Positions 1 through 13,296 of a stretch of 64,000 nucleotides of DNA are shown here, one piece after another. Source of the DNA: Rhizophagus irregularis. Taxonomy: Eukaryota > Glomeromycota > Glomeromycetes > Glomerales > Glomeraceae. Where the stretch lies: NCBI RefSeq assembly GCF_026210795.1, contig NC_089433.1, forward strand, positions 5,419,001 to 5,483,000, read 5' to 3'. The position numbers and the translations under genes are program-made. Positions within the stretch are counted from its first letter, which is position 1; every line of letters starts with the position of its first letter. A model generated the notes under the pieces. That model had not been told where the DNA came from. It did not search any database and saw only the letters and a program-made list of their open reading frames with translations.

Positions 1-3000
1 AAAAAAAAAAAAATTTCAAAAAAAAGTTTTGTTACCTTTTTAAGTTCATCGATTAAATGATTTACCGAAATTCTCATTCAATTTCTTTTGACGGATCATT
101 CTTCCTAATAGGTAATATAAGTTAATTTTAAAAAAACCGTTTGACTATTTTTTTCTACCATAGAAATATTCATTGTAATTATTACAATCTCATGATTTTT
201 TTTATTTTGGTTAAAAAAAAAATAATAAAGCAAAGCATACAATATGATAAATTTTATTGGAGTAAAATTTGTTGATGACTTGATGCATGTAATGTGAAAT
301 CCTTTATTTATATAACAAAATGAAGGGCATAGGACATATGAAAAATAAAGAATGTAATTAGAAGATTTGGAAGGTTATTTAAAATTTTTGTAATTTTTGT
401 ACATTTTAGAATATGTAGATTATAAAGAATGTGTATCATAATAAGAGATTTTTTTATTTTTTTCTTACAAATATACAAATAAGGTTATTTAAAATTATTT
501 CGATTATTTGTTAATATTTTTTTATGCTTAAAAATTTCTGTATAAGCATGGAATCCATCCTAAATGTATGTTAATATGTCATGCATGTAATGTACATAAC
601 CTAAGTTACAATTATGATATATTAATTTTTTTCGCGTGTTATGCTTGTTATGCTTGTGATAGCTTGTAACGCTTGTGATGCTTGTGCCGTTTTTTTCGTG
701 GCAACTTAATGATCTCATTGAAGTCATTGAGGCACCATAATAACAGATCATCAATGATTAACCACGATTGGTTATTTAAAAATACTGCGAGAATCACGTA
801 TATATATAAAATCACGATAATCACGTGTTTATACGTGGTTTACGTGGGATACGTGTTACGTGACTAAGTTACGTGTAATGTGTATCATAATTTAGAATTC
901 GTAAAGAAGCTGAAATGGAAGCAATGATAATTGTTTTCCAGATTTGTATATCTATATAAGTATTCATTTAATTTCATATAATAATTATAGGTAAATGTTT
1001 CTTAAAAGTATCACACGTTTTTGTAACTTTCTAATTCAGTTATATGATAATGAAAAAAAAATCACGTTGAAACGCAGATGGTTTTAAATAGTAAATAAAT
1101 ATTCTTGTTTGTGATATTTTAAATATATACAAGGATTTAAATACTGTATTAGTGTATAGTGTTATATACACAAGTTACTGTAAAAAAACTAAAACTAAAA
1201 AAAAAAACGCCGCAAGTTTGAACCCCCTTTAATATATTTTTTTGTCAAAATTAAAATAAATAAAAAAATAAATAAATAAAATAAAGAAAAATAAAATATA
1301 AATTTGTTATAATTTTCCCGATTAATAATTATAAATAATAATAATAAAAAATTTTAAAACTCCGCCCCGACGCCCCCCCTTCATTTTTAAAAGGATTAAT
1401 AATCAAAATAACTTATATAACTTATATATACTTTTTTATATACTTTTTTTATATACTTTTTTTAATAAATCATCCCAGAAATCTTTTTTTTTATTTTAGT
1501 ATAAATCAAATTTTTTTTTTTTATTTATTTACCATAAATTTGATCATTCATTTGTTCGTTAGAAAAAAAAAAAAAAAATAGTAAGCCACTTTAAACCTTA
1601 TTAATTACCTTGGCGTTATTTTAGCCAATTTAAGTTGTAGAAAAATTTTTTTTTTTGTTTGATTTGTTTGATAGAATTTCTTGATTACAATCACGTTCTT
1701 AATTTGCGATTGTTATTGTTTTTTTTTTCACTTGATAAAAACTTGTTTGAATTGTTTGGATTATTTGGATCTACTTACCATACAAATTTTTTTTTTTATC
1801 ACGTTTAAAAGTTTAAAAAGAAATATATACATATATATATAAATATATATATATACGTATAAATAATACAAATAAATATACGGTAAATAATATAATAACA
1901 ATAATAATAATTATAATTATAATTATAAACAATAATGATGAATAATAATAATAAGAAAAAAAAAAGAAAAAGAGAAAGAAAATTTTACTTAATACAATTA
2001 TATAATAATTGAATTACGTTTTATGTATTATAATTGTATTATGTTTTTTTTTGTGAATTGTGATTTTGTTAATTCCGACTCCGACCCGTTCATATGAATT
2101 TAGGTATATAGAAAATTTAGAATACATTAATTTATTATCAATTTAAAGTAATTCAATCATCTGATCTTTTTTTTTCTTCCGAAGTTATCCGATTTGAACA
2201 ATAATTGTATGAAGAATGAAAAAAAAAAATAATAAATTTCTTGTTTAACGAATTTAATGGCGAATTATTTTTTAATGTATCAAATAATAATATTTTTAAT
2301 AAATTTTGTAAACAAAAAAGGATTCAACAAAAAGTAGATCAAATAACACTTTTATATGATATAATTGTAAGGATCGCGCGTAACTCTTTTAAAATAAAGA
2401 AATTTGTACCCAATACATTAAGCAAATCATCTTTACAAATGACGTAACGTATCACGTATTATATGAGCACACCTGATCATTTTATTTTAAAAACACCTCC
2501 TGAAAGGTTTTCAAAAAAATGACATGACAAATTGAACAAACAAGAATTTTTTTTAAAATTTTTTTTTTTTAAAAAAAAAAATTCTTATCATTCAATTAAT
2601 TTTTTAACGTTTTTTCTTTAAAAATTTTTTTTTTTATCTAATCCAAAATTTTCAAATATGCAATATTAAATTTTATATTTATATAATAAACTTTACACAA
2701 GGAAATTATGCGAACCAATAATTCAATAAATAATATAATAATAAACTAAAAAAGAAAAATTTAAAGTTTACTCATCATAATATATATATTTCGTCATCAA
2801 TTTATTTAATGTAACAAAAAAAAAAAAAAAAAAATATTCTTTTTTTTTAAAATAATAAAAAAAAAAATGGGACACATGCTTTTTCCTTTTTCTTTTCTAA
2901 TATATTTTTTTTTATAATTCGGAGATTAGCAAATTGTGTAACTTACAAATTTTTTTTTTTTTAAAATTTTTTATATGTTATATGCCTGCTTTTTTTAAAT

Positions 3001-3520
3001 TAACATATATAAATAAATAATAATAAAAACTTAAAAATGATATTTTGTTAAACTTAATAAAAAAAAAAAATTTTTTTTATATTATGTATTATAAAAAAAA
3101 AAAAATAATGTACTTAAAACTGACAACATAAATTAAACAATAAATACAACGTAAATTTACCCAAGTTTTTTTTTTTTTTTGTTTCAAAAAAAAAATTTTT
3201 TTTTAAATTTATTTTTTCCTTTACTTCCTTTTTTTGCTCTTTTTTTTTAATTATATAAAAAAAAGAAAAATATTAAAAAAATATTCATCATTAGGAATCA
3301 TTAAAGCAATAAATAAACAGGCGCATAAACCTGCTTTATCATTCTTTTTGGTTCATAAAGCAAAAAAAAAAAAAAAACTTATATATATCATATATATTTT
3401 TTTTGTATATTTTAGTTGTATTCTCTTTTTTTTAAAAAAAAATAAAAAAAAAAATCTTTTTTGGACGCTTTTTATTTTTCAAAGGTTTTTATTTAAAATA
3501 GAATATTTTTTTCTTTTGTC
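1..3520. other. AT-rich upstream region without recognisable genes
   Basis: No convincing coding region is seen on either strand; short open frames are rich in K, F, N and I as expected from low-complexity AT DNA. The stretch holds many A/T runs. Around 640-690 the unit GCTTGTGAT-like recurs, and around 790-880 ACGTG/CACGT words are clustered. The last few hundred bases presumably contain the promoter and 5' UTR of the gene starting at 3521, but no specific element can be named. Confidence 0.6.
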
Positions 3521-4861
3521 ATGGCAGAGCCTAAATTCAATGAGAAAAATGGAGTCGAACTTTCACCTGAACTTAAATCATCATTAGATTTAATACAGGA
3601 CGCAACATTGGTTCATGTTCATCATAATAATCATAATGAAATATTATCATTCTCACAACAATTAAATATAGCCTCACCTCATATGCCACCGCATCATTAT
3701 TTGGTAGATTCGGAAGATGAGATTGATGAGAGTGATGATGATGATGACTTAGATTATGAATTTGTAAATGATGATGATTATGATGATAGTGATATTGATG
3801 ATAACGATTTTAATGAAAAAATTAAATTGGAAGTTTTTAATAGACCTCCTTCAAGATTAGGTAGACCTTTATCAAATCCATATAAAAGACATAATAAAAG
3901 GAATGGTCCTTCAGTTGATAGAATAAAAATGGATAATGCTTTCTTAAGAAATCAAAATAGTAAATTAAGTCAAGAACTTGAACAATGTAGATTAACAATT
4001 CAAGCCCTTAAAAATATTGTTACTCAAAAAGATATCGCTTTACAAAATTCTCGTTCTGATTATCAAAAAGCAATTTTACAGGTTAGAGTATTAGAAACTT
4101 TGATTTTAAGTAAACATTCTAAAGATGGTAGTATTATCGTAAGAAGTGGTGGTATTGGTGGTAATAATTTACCTACAGTAACTTCTCTTTTACAAGAGAA
4201 AGAAATGATTTCTCTTTTTCAAGAGAAAGATTTAATATTACAAGAGAAATGTTTGGATAAACCGATTGATTCTATTGATTCTATTGATTCATTAGAATCT
4301 GATTCTCTTGAAAATACCATTATCACCTCACAAATTCCTCAAACAACTCAACCACCATCTTTAGAAACTCCTTCAGATTTTATAGGATCTTCGGATGATG
4401 ATGATGAAGATTTAATTCCACCTCCTCTTCCACCTAAAAGAGCGAATCGACATATTAGAAGATGGTCAATGGATTTTGGACCAAATAATCGTTTAGGTCA
4501 AGATGAAGAAGGATCAATACAAATGAATATGATTAATAGTAATATAACTCAAGCAACATCATCTGATGATAATACGATAATATCATCATCAGGTACCACA
4601 CCATCATCATCAACGCTAACTCCTATCAATAATGATCTACAACGCAACCTTCCTCGTATATTGAGACGTCGAACGGGTGATATAATTCAATCATTATCGT
4701 CATGTCGTTCTTCATCAACTAAAAATGGGTACGATCATTCACCACCAAGTACTCCTTTTAGTGATGATTCGAATGAAACGATCATAAATGAAAAATCGAC
4801 AAAGAAGAGAAAATCCGCTCAACAAAATTTATCGAAACTTCGTAAAATCTTTTTACGTTAA
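3521..4861 (+). CDS. Acidic, coiled-coil, proline-rich protein of unknown function
   Basis: Single-exon gene of 446 aa; I do not recognise a named family. Residues 1-60 are His/Asn-containing. Residues 63-100 are a very acidic stretch dominated by Asp and Glu. Residues about 130-198 are a probable coiled coil with regular Leu/Ile spacing (NSKLSQELEQ onward). Residues 223-243 contain three LLQEKE/LFQEKD-type repeats. At 299-307 PPPLPPKR fits a class II SH3-binding motif (PxxPxR). The tail (425-446) is Lys/Arg-rich (STKKRKSAQQ) and could act as a nuclear localisation signal. The ATG is the first in frame after a long T-rich leader; an upstream overlapping frame (3234-3587) is low complexity and rejected. 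The composition suggests a scaffold or regulatory protein, possibly linked to SH3 signalling or the nucleus; that is inference. No intron is needed. Confidence 0.8.
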   Translation: MAEPKFNEKNGVELSPELKSSLDLIQDATLVHVHHNNHNEILSFSQQLNIASPHMPPHHYLVDSEDEIDESDDDDDLDYEFVNDDDYDDSDIDDNDFNEKIKLEVFNRPPSRLGRPLSNPYKRHNKRNGPSVDRIKMDNAFLRNQNSKLSQELEQCRLTIQALKNIVTQKDIALQNSRSDYQKAILQVRVLETLILSKHSKDGSIIVRSGGIGGNNLPTVTSLLQEKEMISLFQEKDLILQEKCLDKPIDSIDSIDSLESDSLENTIITSQIPQTTQPPSLETPSDFIGSSDDDDEDLIPPPLPPKRANRHIRRWSMDFGPNNRLGQDEEGSIQMNMINSNITQATSSDDNTIISSSGTTPSSSTLTPINNDLQRNLPRILRRRTGDIIQSLSSCRSSSTKNGYDHSPPSTPFSDDSNETIINEKSTKKRKSAQQNLSKLRKIFLR

Positions 4862-7800
4862 AATTTTCTTATTCGTTGGGGTGATTTTTAATCGAAATCG
4901 GGTCGGATTCTTTTATTACAAAATAGAGTCGTAAAAAAATCGTTTTTATTTTTTATTTTTTTTTTATATATTTTTTTTGTAAATAGTAATATATTTTTTT
5001 ATTAAAACACCTTTGTATACCTCTTTTTTGTAAGATTTTCTTTTCACCCTCGACATCATTTTGCACGCACGCACACTTTTTCACACAATTTTTACATTTT
5101 TTATACACAAAAAAAAAAAAAAAGAAATTAATAATTTTTAATAATAATTTTTTTTTTAGGAAATGATTATTACACAGTACTAATAATATATAATTTTCCC
5201 TCTCCCCCTCTCTTAAAAACAAATATAGATTTTTTTTTTATTATCATAAACAGATTTCAAAAAAAAAAAAACAATTTATCTTTTGTATAAATCATCAAAA
5301 CATTTCACACACAACAACACAACACACACAACCATACCCAAAAAACAACCACGATTTTTTAAATTTTTTTTTTGTGTATATATGTAGATATTTTATTATT
5401 CTATTGTTTTTTTTTTTATTTTTATTTTTATTTTATTTTTGTTTTTGTTTGTTTTTTTTTTTTACCCCCTCTTCCCTCTCCCCCCTCTCCTTTTTAGTTT
5501 AATTTTATGAAAATTTCATCATACAAGGAACATTAAGGATATGGTTAGCTAGAAAAAAAAATAATTATTTTTTTTCTTGGGATTAGAAATAATAATTATA
5601 TGGTAATTTAGGTAGGATAGATTAATGGGACAATTTTTTTTTTTTTCGGAATCGGATCTTATCGAGAAGGTTATAGTTAGTTAGTTATATGGAATCAAAG
5701 AGGTGTGCAAAGGAAATTGATTCGTTTATTTGGTTAAAAAACAGTTAAGATAGTAAGTTAGTAAGACGTAAGAAGTTAGTAGTTAGTAGTAAATAGTAGT
5801 AAATAGTAAGTAGTAACACACACATAACAATAAGAATATATTATATAATGTGAGTTGTAATAATGAAAAAAGGATAAATAATAATGAAGAAGAAAAAAGA
5901 AAAGAATTTTAATATAATTTTTTTTTTAAAAAAAAAAACTATTTTTATTTTCGGAAAATCCTATCTATTTTTTTTTTTCATTTCTAAATATCGATGTTTG
6001 TGTCGTTTGTGTCCTCGATTAAAATGACCTAAAAAAATGTGTGCTCGGAATGTATTGTTATATGTTATGTATATGTATGTCGGCATGTGTGTCGGATTAT
6101 TGTTTAATTACACACACATCATTACACTATATTACATACACTATTAAGTGATACACTCACAAAGTCCGTGAACTTTTTTTTTTTTATGAAAATAATAAAA
6201 AAAAAAGATAAGAAGTTATTTATTATATGATAAGATTTTTTTTATAATCCATTTATGGGTTGAATGCCCTTTTTTTAATATATGTATATATGTATATATG
6301 TATGAAAATATTGGGTGGGAATTTAGAATTTAATCAGGAATGTCTTTGGAATTTATGGAATTTTTTAAAGTTTTACTACATAATTACTATAATAACATAA
6401 CAAAAAAAAAAATATTATAACAAAGGATTTATTTCTTTGTAAAAAAAAAGATAAAAAAAAAATTTTTTAATGCAAGTAATAATAAATAAATCGTAAAAGG
6501 CTTATCATCCGTGAGATTATTATGGCGTGGGCATATTATGATGAATAATTTGGGCTTATGAAAAAAAAAAAATATAAATTTATACTTGTATTGTATATAA
6601 ACTTGTAACCATATTGTAAACATTTTTTTTAAAATTCCAAATTGAGAAGTTTAGAATTTTTTGTTTATCAAATTATATTTTTGAAATATTCCCATTCTAA
6701 TGGTTCCATTCTACTATTATTCTTTTACTATTCCTTTTTTTAATAACGTACAAAATTTTAAATAAGGTTTATATTTATGTCAATCAAATTTAACCAAATA
6801 CAATAACTTCATTGTGTTTTAAATAATTTGATTTTCAACAATAACACTTTTTTTTTGGTTGTTTTCAATGTTTCATTTTTTTATAAAAAAAGAATCTGAT
6901 AATTAATAATTTTTTTTTTTTTTTTTTTTTTGTGAAAAAGTTTCAGAAATTATTTGATTGGGTTTGATTGATGAATTTTCTTATTGTTCACAAAGAATAA
7001 ATATAAAGCAAACATGTAGTAAATATGGAGAATTTATTGGAGTAAAAAATATGGAGCAAATTATTGGAGTAAAAAAATATGGAGCAATTATTGGAGTAAA
7101 TATTCGAGTAAATATCTAGTAAATATTGAGAAAATATTTTTGAAGATACAATATATACAATAGATACTATACTGAGATACTGTAGATATATAGTAAATAG
7201 GGATGATCAAAAATGAAACTTATATGAAATACTTAAAAAAAATTCATTCGGGATAAAGAACGAGATAATGAACGAGATATTGAACGGGATTTATTATGAT
7301 ATAATTTATTGATGAGTAAAAATCGGGATATCATTTTTTTCCAAAAAAAAAAAATCTTCTGATTAGATAAAAAAGAATTTTTTTTTTTTTTTTTTGTAAC
7401 TGTGAAATGTAAATAAAATGTATATCTTTTTAAAAATAAAAGGTAATAACCATGTGATTATCGGTAATTTGCGTTATGACTAACATTGTAAATAATATTT
7501 ATTTTAATTTTTAGGTTTTCAAAGTTTACATTGAGAAATTTTTCAATTGTTTTTGAATAAAATCTTTTTATTCTATCATTCTTTCAATGAAAAAAAAAAA
7601 TTTAAGTTGAAAAATATTATGACAACGTTTTAAAAGTACAATTAATAATAAAATTAGTTAATGTTTGTAATAAAAAAATATTAATTTTTTTTTTTTTAAA
7701 AGAAACCTAAGTTAACGATATGTGTAATTAAGTGTAGTATAGTTATTCGTAGTAGTATGTGTAGTATTTGTATGTCACTGTAGTGTGTAGGGTTGATATG

Positions 7801-8220
7801 TGTAATTGTGCATTATATACAGTTACTAAGTGTTTAAACAGGTTTAAAATCCCGTCATTCAAGATTTTACCATGCAAGTATTTTGTAATCAGGGAACGAA
7901 AAAAAAAAAAAAGAGTCACACGATCCTTAAAATAAACCAGTTTTTCTAATTTTACTTTTTCTTTTACGAAATTCCGAATATTGAATATTATAAAAAAAAT
8001 TAAATTTTTTTTTTTTTTTTTTGTGATGAGTGAAAGAATTGATTTACCCACGCTTTAAATATATCGTGTTACTTGCACGTTTAGAAAAAAAAACACTTTT
8101 TTTTTAAATATTAAGGGGATACCATTGCGAATTTCCTTTATTAGATTACAATCGTCCAAACTTCCCTTTTTTTTTTCTTGATGGAAAATTATCCCGTGAT
8201 TTTTTATTATATAAGGAGTT

Positions 8221-8290
8221 AACATATTAAATGATATAAAATGATATAAATGATATAAATGATATAAATGATATTAAATGATATTAAATG
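8221..8290. repeat. ATGATATAAA/ATGATATTAA microsatellite
   Basis: About seven imperfect copies of the unit ATGATATAAA or ATGATATTAA stand in tandem. This is a simple sequence repeat in intergenic DNA. Confidence 0.8.
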
Positions 8291-9263
8291 TTTATTTTTT
8301 TTTATTTATAAATTTATTTATTTATTTATTTATTTTATTTATTAGTTTTTATTAGTTTTTATTTTTATTTTTATTTTTTTTTGTTATTTTTATTCTTTTT
8401 TTCATTTTTTTATTATTTATTTATTTATTTTTGGACGTAAAGAAAAAACTAAATAAAGCGAAAATAAATGTGGGGGAAATTGAAAAATTGAAAAAAGTAA
8501 ATAACGCGGGAGAAAAATAAAAAAAAAGGATGGATTTTTCATGCCATGTCATGTTATGTACAGTGTAAATGTGTAATAATAAATTAAAAAAACATCCGTG
8601 CGCAAAAAGATGTATTGTCATTTAAATGTATTGATGTCATTTATAAAATTTTTTTTTTTTTTAAATTAAAAAAATTATGTAAATTCATTGTTCTTATGAT
8701 TTATAAATCTTAAATTAATTGGTTCATATAGTTTATATAATTTTTTTTTCGTTTGATTAAAAAGTGTGAACAATTGTTGTGGTTTTATATTGTATTATCT
8801 GTTATATTATATATATAGTTATATACAGTATGATTATACTGTATGATTAAATATGGAATATATCTGATATGTAGTATGTACGGTATGGTTTTGGAATCGT
8901 AATAATATTATTAATATTATAATAAATTATGTAAATTAATAAATTTAAATAAATTTAATAAGTTTTTTTATTGTGTAAAATTAATGCTGCGCCATAACGC
9001 GCGTATGGAATTATATTATACCACTTGTTCCGGAACCAAATTACCCCGTGAATTCCGTAAATTTATACTGTTATTTTATATGAATACATGTCCAAAATTA
9101 TGTATTACTTAAAGTGAGGTAACTTTTATTGAATTTTACCCTAGACTTACTTAGACTTGTATAAAATTTTACTATAAATATATTGTTTCAGATCAGAGTT
9201 TACACGAAATACAAAATCGCAAATTATTAGAGATCTAGTGATCAGAATTTAATGAAATTTACA

Positions 9264-9300
9264 TCATTCGATTCGTCTCATTAAGACAATTCTAATGATG
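9264..9300. repeat. Copy of a recurrent ~35 bp palindrome
   Basis: The sequence around GATTCGTCTC...AGACAATTC forms an imperfect palindrome and is followed by a TAAGATCATG-like tail. The same unit recurs near 31473, 32601, 33535, 33988, 34132 and 34280. This copy stands alone in AT-rich DNA. Confidence 0.65.
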
Positions 9301-9770
9301 GTAAGATCATGTCTTTACAATAGATATTGATGGAGATCGTCCCCATTTTCACGACTGATCATTGCACTTCAAACAGGTAAATAAATGAATTTACCTTATT
9401 TATATTACAAAGGATTTTATAAACTTATATTTAATTAATTTTTTTCCTTATTTGAATTTTGATTTTTTACTTTAACATAAAGTTTATACATTTTAAATAT
9501 TTTTTCACACAAAGAAAAATGGGATCCGATTTTACTTTAACATAAAATTTTTACATTTTAAATATTTTTAAATATTTAAAATACAAAGAAAAATAAGAAA
9601 AACTCAAAAAGTCTAAATAAATTAAAAATAAACCCAGTATACTGACTATTAACTTTAAAATACAATGATATTTGGTATAAGATTCATAAAAAAATCTTTA
9701 TTTTATAAATTTATTTTTGATCATAAAAGATCTAAAAGATTTAAACTAGTAAACCTTTTTTTAATATAAA

Positions 9771-10320
9771 ATTTTACAAAATTTTCAAGATGTTTTACAA
9801 ATGGTTTCCATTACTGGTACCTATACTGATACTTCTGACTGATTAGAATGGTCACTGCTTTAATTGAGCAATAGAAGTTACAAAATTATAAATACATTAT
9901 TTATTTTCCAACTATAACCAAGTCCTTATTTTGCACAACTCCAATTCATAGTCAAAGAGAAATATGATGCTTAATTGCCTGTGAAATAAGGATTGCACAT
10001 CTCAACTTCATGCCCACCAAAAAGCAATGCCAAAACAAATGGAATTCTCTCAAATCAGAGTGACATAAAATTCCTTTTGAAATGTTTTTTCAAAAGTTTT
10101 TGGATTTTATCACAGACAATGTTAATAATAAGATGTACTGGTAAATTTTTTTTAATGGTTTGTAAAAAAAAATAATAAAAGTAAAGCTGAAAAAAAGAAA
10201 AAAACTTGTTCTTTTTTTCTACTAATGACTCTTTACCAAACAATTACTATATTATCATTTGGATAGAAAATAAAAAAACAAAAAACTAAAGTATAAAAAA
10301 AAATGATAACAAATTCTAAA
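9771..10320. other. Less AT-extreme stretch, possible gene relic, not identified
   Basis: Base composition is more balanced than the flanks, which suggests a relic of coding or transposon sequence. Short frames exist on both strands (plus 9993-10175; minus 10055-10243), but neither reads like a known family and both are interrupted. No function is assigned. Confidence 0.3.
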
Positions 10321-10402
10321 CAAAATAAATAAATAATGGTAGTATTAGTATTTAATAGTTAAATATAGTATTAAAGAAAAATTTTTACTTTCTATTAGTA
10401 AA

Positions 10403-10657
10403 ATAAAATTTTTTAAATTTTTTTTGTTTTCATTAATTTTGGGAATTATAAAATACCATAGAACCAAAGAATTTAGGTCATTTATGACTTACAATGAAAG
10501 TTCTTTTCAAACGGCCATCAAGATGTTGATACCACCTGAATATCATATGTCAGAAGTGCAATTAGTCATTAATAGAAGTAAAAAAAAAGGCGATGGTAAA
10601 TTCCAGTTGTCATATTATCATTTGAATAGAAATCAAAAAAAAAACACAAGAAATTAA
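10403..10657 (+). repeat. Repeat copy A with a short open frame (paired with 18745-18985)
   Basis: This segment and 18745-18985 are near-identical direct copies about 8.3 kb apart. Copy A keeps an open frame of 77 aa (10424-10657) containing RSFMTYNESSFQTA and PPEYHMSEVQLVIN; copy B has lost the frame through a one-base change in an A run. The peptide is not recognised. It may be the remnant of a transposon-encoded protein or of a captured gene. Confidence 0.6.
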
Positions 10658-11890
10658 AGTATAAAAATAAAAGTGATAACAAAATTTTAAAAAAAACAAT
10701 AATAAGCAATTATCAAATATTTTTATACTTATATAAAAAGAAATTATAAAGTATAGTTATTTAATAGAGAATAATTATAGTAAAATAATATTATTATAAA
10801 GAATCTCTTAATAATTCAAAATTAATATATTAGTATTATTTAATAGTTAAATACAATATTAAAGAAAAATTTTTACTTTTTATTAGTAAAATAAAAATTT
10901 AAAATTTTTTTTTTTTTTTAAGCAGTTATCATATTATTATTTGGATAAAAAATTAAAGTATAAAAAAAATGATAACAAAATTTTTTAAAAAAAAATAAAT
11001 AGTGAAATAATAATTGTTAATTCGTAATCCATGTACCAATCGGACCACCCTTAAATCTGCATTTCCAATATAGGAATATCCACCAATTTTTAATCGAATA
11101 AATTGAAATTTTTAATGAAAAAACTTTGACATTTGCTTTATTTTATTAAAGTATCAAAAATAATTCTTAAAAAAGTCAAACTTTCACCAATAAACTTTAA
11201 ATTTCTTCAAATCGTAATTTGTGTAACCATCGACATAAAACCGAAATTTTTTTTCACTTAATAATTTGAAAATAAATGCTTTAAATATGTTTAGAACTAA
11301 TATTTTAAGATAAAATTACCATTTTTAAATTCCTAAAGATTGATTTATAAAAGTTTCATATAGGCATTAAAAATGGGAAAATGGATTATTGTTAGTTAAC
11401 CTTAAAATAGGAAATATTTTTACATTTATTATATCATTTTTTTTTTAATATTCTATTAATATATGTCCAAAGTATATATGTGTGAATTTTGAGACTTCTT
11501 GCTAGTACTTTTATTAGAAAAAAAAATGATAAATAATTTTTACTAAAATTTCGCTAATTGATGATATTTAAAAGCAATTTGCAAAATTTTGAGTTTTGAA
11601 ATACTTAAATTTATATTTTTACAAAATAGATTTAATCTCTAAGTTTTTTTTAAAAAAAAAATTTAATTGGTTTGGCTAAAAATTGACCGACTTTACTTTT
11701 TTTGGAAGTGGAGATTTGATTTTACCAATCACTAGATCTGATTCATTCGTGAATCGGCAATTAAACATTTTTATACTTATATAAAAAAAAAAATTATATA
11801 TATTTTTCATTGAAAATAAAAGTATAATTAATTTAATAAGAAATTTTTAAATTATAAAAATAAATATTTCTTAATAATTTAAAATTAATA

Positions 11891-12074
11891 CAGCCAAACC
11901 TTTATATAACAATATATTGGGACATATATAAAATTTTTAGAAAATATTATTATATCAAAGTTATACCGATATTTATATGTCCTCACATATAGTGGAAAAA
12001 TAGAATTTTATCAGTATATTAAATTTTTAATAGTATATCGATATATCAAATATTAGTATATTGAAATTAGACTG
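11891..12074. mobile_element. 184 bp TA-flanked MITE (copy 1, uninterrupted)
   Basis: The element begins CAGCCAAACCTTTATATAAC and ends TATTGAAATTAGACTG, imperfect inverted ends, with TA on both sides (11889-11890 and 12075-12076). This pattern fits a Tc1/mariner/pogo-type non-autonomous element. A second copy lies at 13811-18697, split by the hAT transposon. Copy 1 therefore shows what that target looked like before insertion. Confidence 0.75.
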
Positions 12075-12091
12075 TATATAATATTATTTAA

Positions 12092-12871
12092 TTGCTAATT
12101 CGGTTAAGATCAGCAGTGTCCTACTATGTAAAATTGGGGAAATTGGTGCAAATAATAAAAATAATTATCATATGATCTAATAATCCAATTTTGATGAACT
12201 TTTTTTTGTTCTGTAAGTCTGGATTACCTTTATAAAATAAAAATAATTTCATTGAAATTGGACCATTAGGTTGTGAGATAATCACAAAAACATATTTTAC
12301 CGACAACGATCAGATTCCATTAATAACAAAGCAGACAATTATCTCTGATTCAGTGATCCAATTTCGATAAACTTTTTTTTGTTATTTAGATCTCAATAAT
12401 CTCTACATAATAAAAAAATTTTGTCAAAATTAGCTCTATATCGTGAGATAATTGCGAAAACATATTTTGCCGGACGATTTTTAGATTCACTGATATGGCA
12501 AAATATATCTTTGTGATTATCTTCCGATCTAGCAGTCCAATATTGACAAACTTTTTTTTATTGTGAAGAAGAGGTTAAGACCTAAAAGACAAAAAAAAAT
12601 TATTGAAATTGGATCACTGAATTAGGAATCAATTCTTTTTTTATGATTTACTAAAATTTAGTTATAATAATAATATGAAATACTTTTTCACGATTTTCTT
12701 ATAATTTAGTATTTCAATTTCAATAAATTTTTTATTTTATTGAGGAAATCAAGATCTATAAAACAAAAAAAAGTTCATTGAAATTGGATCATTGGATCAA
12801 GAGATAATTATTTTCTTTTTTTGCCCCGATTTTACATAGTAAGACACTGCTGATCTTAACCAAATTAGCAA
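12092..12871. mobile_element. 780 bp TTAA-flanked non-autonomous element with ~40 bp terminal inverted repeats
   Basis: Left end TTGCTAATTCGGTTAAGATC and right end GATCTTAACCAAATTAGCAA are inverted copies that continue for about 40 bp through the GCAGTGTC and CTATGTAAAAT words. TTAA flanks both ends (12088-12091 and 12872-12875), and the related empty locus near 18703 has a single TTAA. A TTAA duplication is typical of piggyBac-like elements, but the terminal bases are not the usual piggyBac CCC, so the superfamily is inferred. The interior holds about four degenerate ~150 bp units built around AACTTTTTTTTGTT and TTGAAATTGGA(C/T)CA. No transposase is present. Confidence 0.75.
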
Positions 12872-13296
12872 TTAATAGTATTAAAGAAAATTATTAGTAA
12901 AATAAAATTTTTTTGATTTTTTTTTTAATTTTTTAAGCAGTTGTCATATTATTATTTGGATAAAAAATGAAAAAAAATGAAAAATTAAAGTATAAAAAAA
13001 TGATAACAAAATTCTAAAAAAAAATAAATAGTAAAGTAATTGTTAAACATTTTTATATTTATTGTCTGAAACGTAGCGTAGGATATTAACAGTTAGACAC
13101 ATTGTAATGCAAGATATATCTGTCCGCACACATGATTAACCAATAAGATGTATTATATATTATTATTACATGATCAGATTTTTGGTTAAATGAGTGTTTC
13201 AAATATTACAACAGATCCCATTACCTAATATATAAAAAAAATTATATATATTTTTTATTAAAAAGAATAGTTATTTAATAAAAAATTTTTAAATTA

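Larger units (their letters stand above)
4862..9770. other. Long AT-rich intergenic region
   Basis: Nearly 5 kb of A/T runs with no recognisable gene. Contents seen: a CA-rich patch (5310-5345), a pyrimidine-rich patch (5465-5495), short repeats of the word ATTGGAGTAAA (7030-7110), and a GATATAAAT microsatellite (8221-8290). The first part probably includes the 3' UTR of the preceding gene. No tRNA or other RNA gene was found. Confidence 0.6.

Noticed and set aside
560-754. Short frames on both strands in a patch of GCTTGTGAT repeats.
   Set aside because: Simple repeats give open frames by chance; no domain or splice context.
1210-1230. AGTTTGAACCCCC considered as a tRNA T-arm.
   Set aside because: No acceptor stem, anticodon arm or flanking pairing could be found around it; no tRNA was supported anywhere in the window.
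3234-3587. A 117 aa plus-strand frame overlapping the start of the first gene.
   Set aside because: It is made almost wholly of K, F, I, L and Y from A/T runs and overlaps the better-supported gene in another frame.
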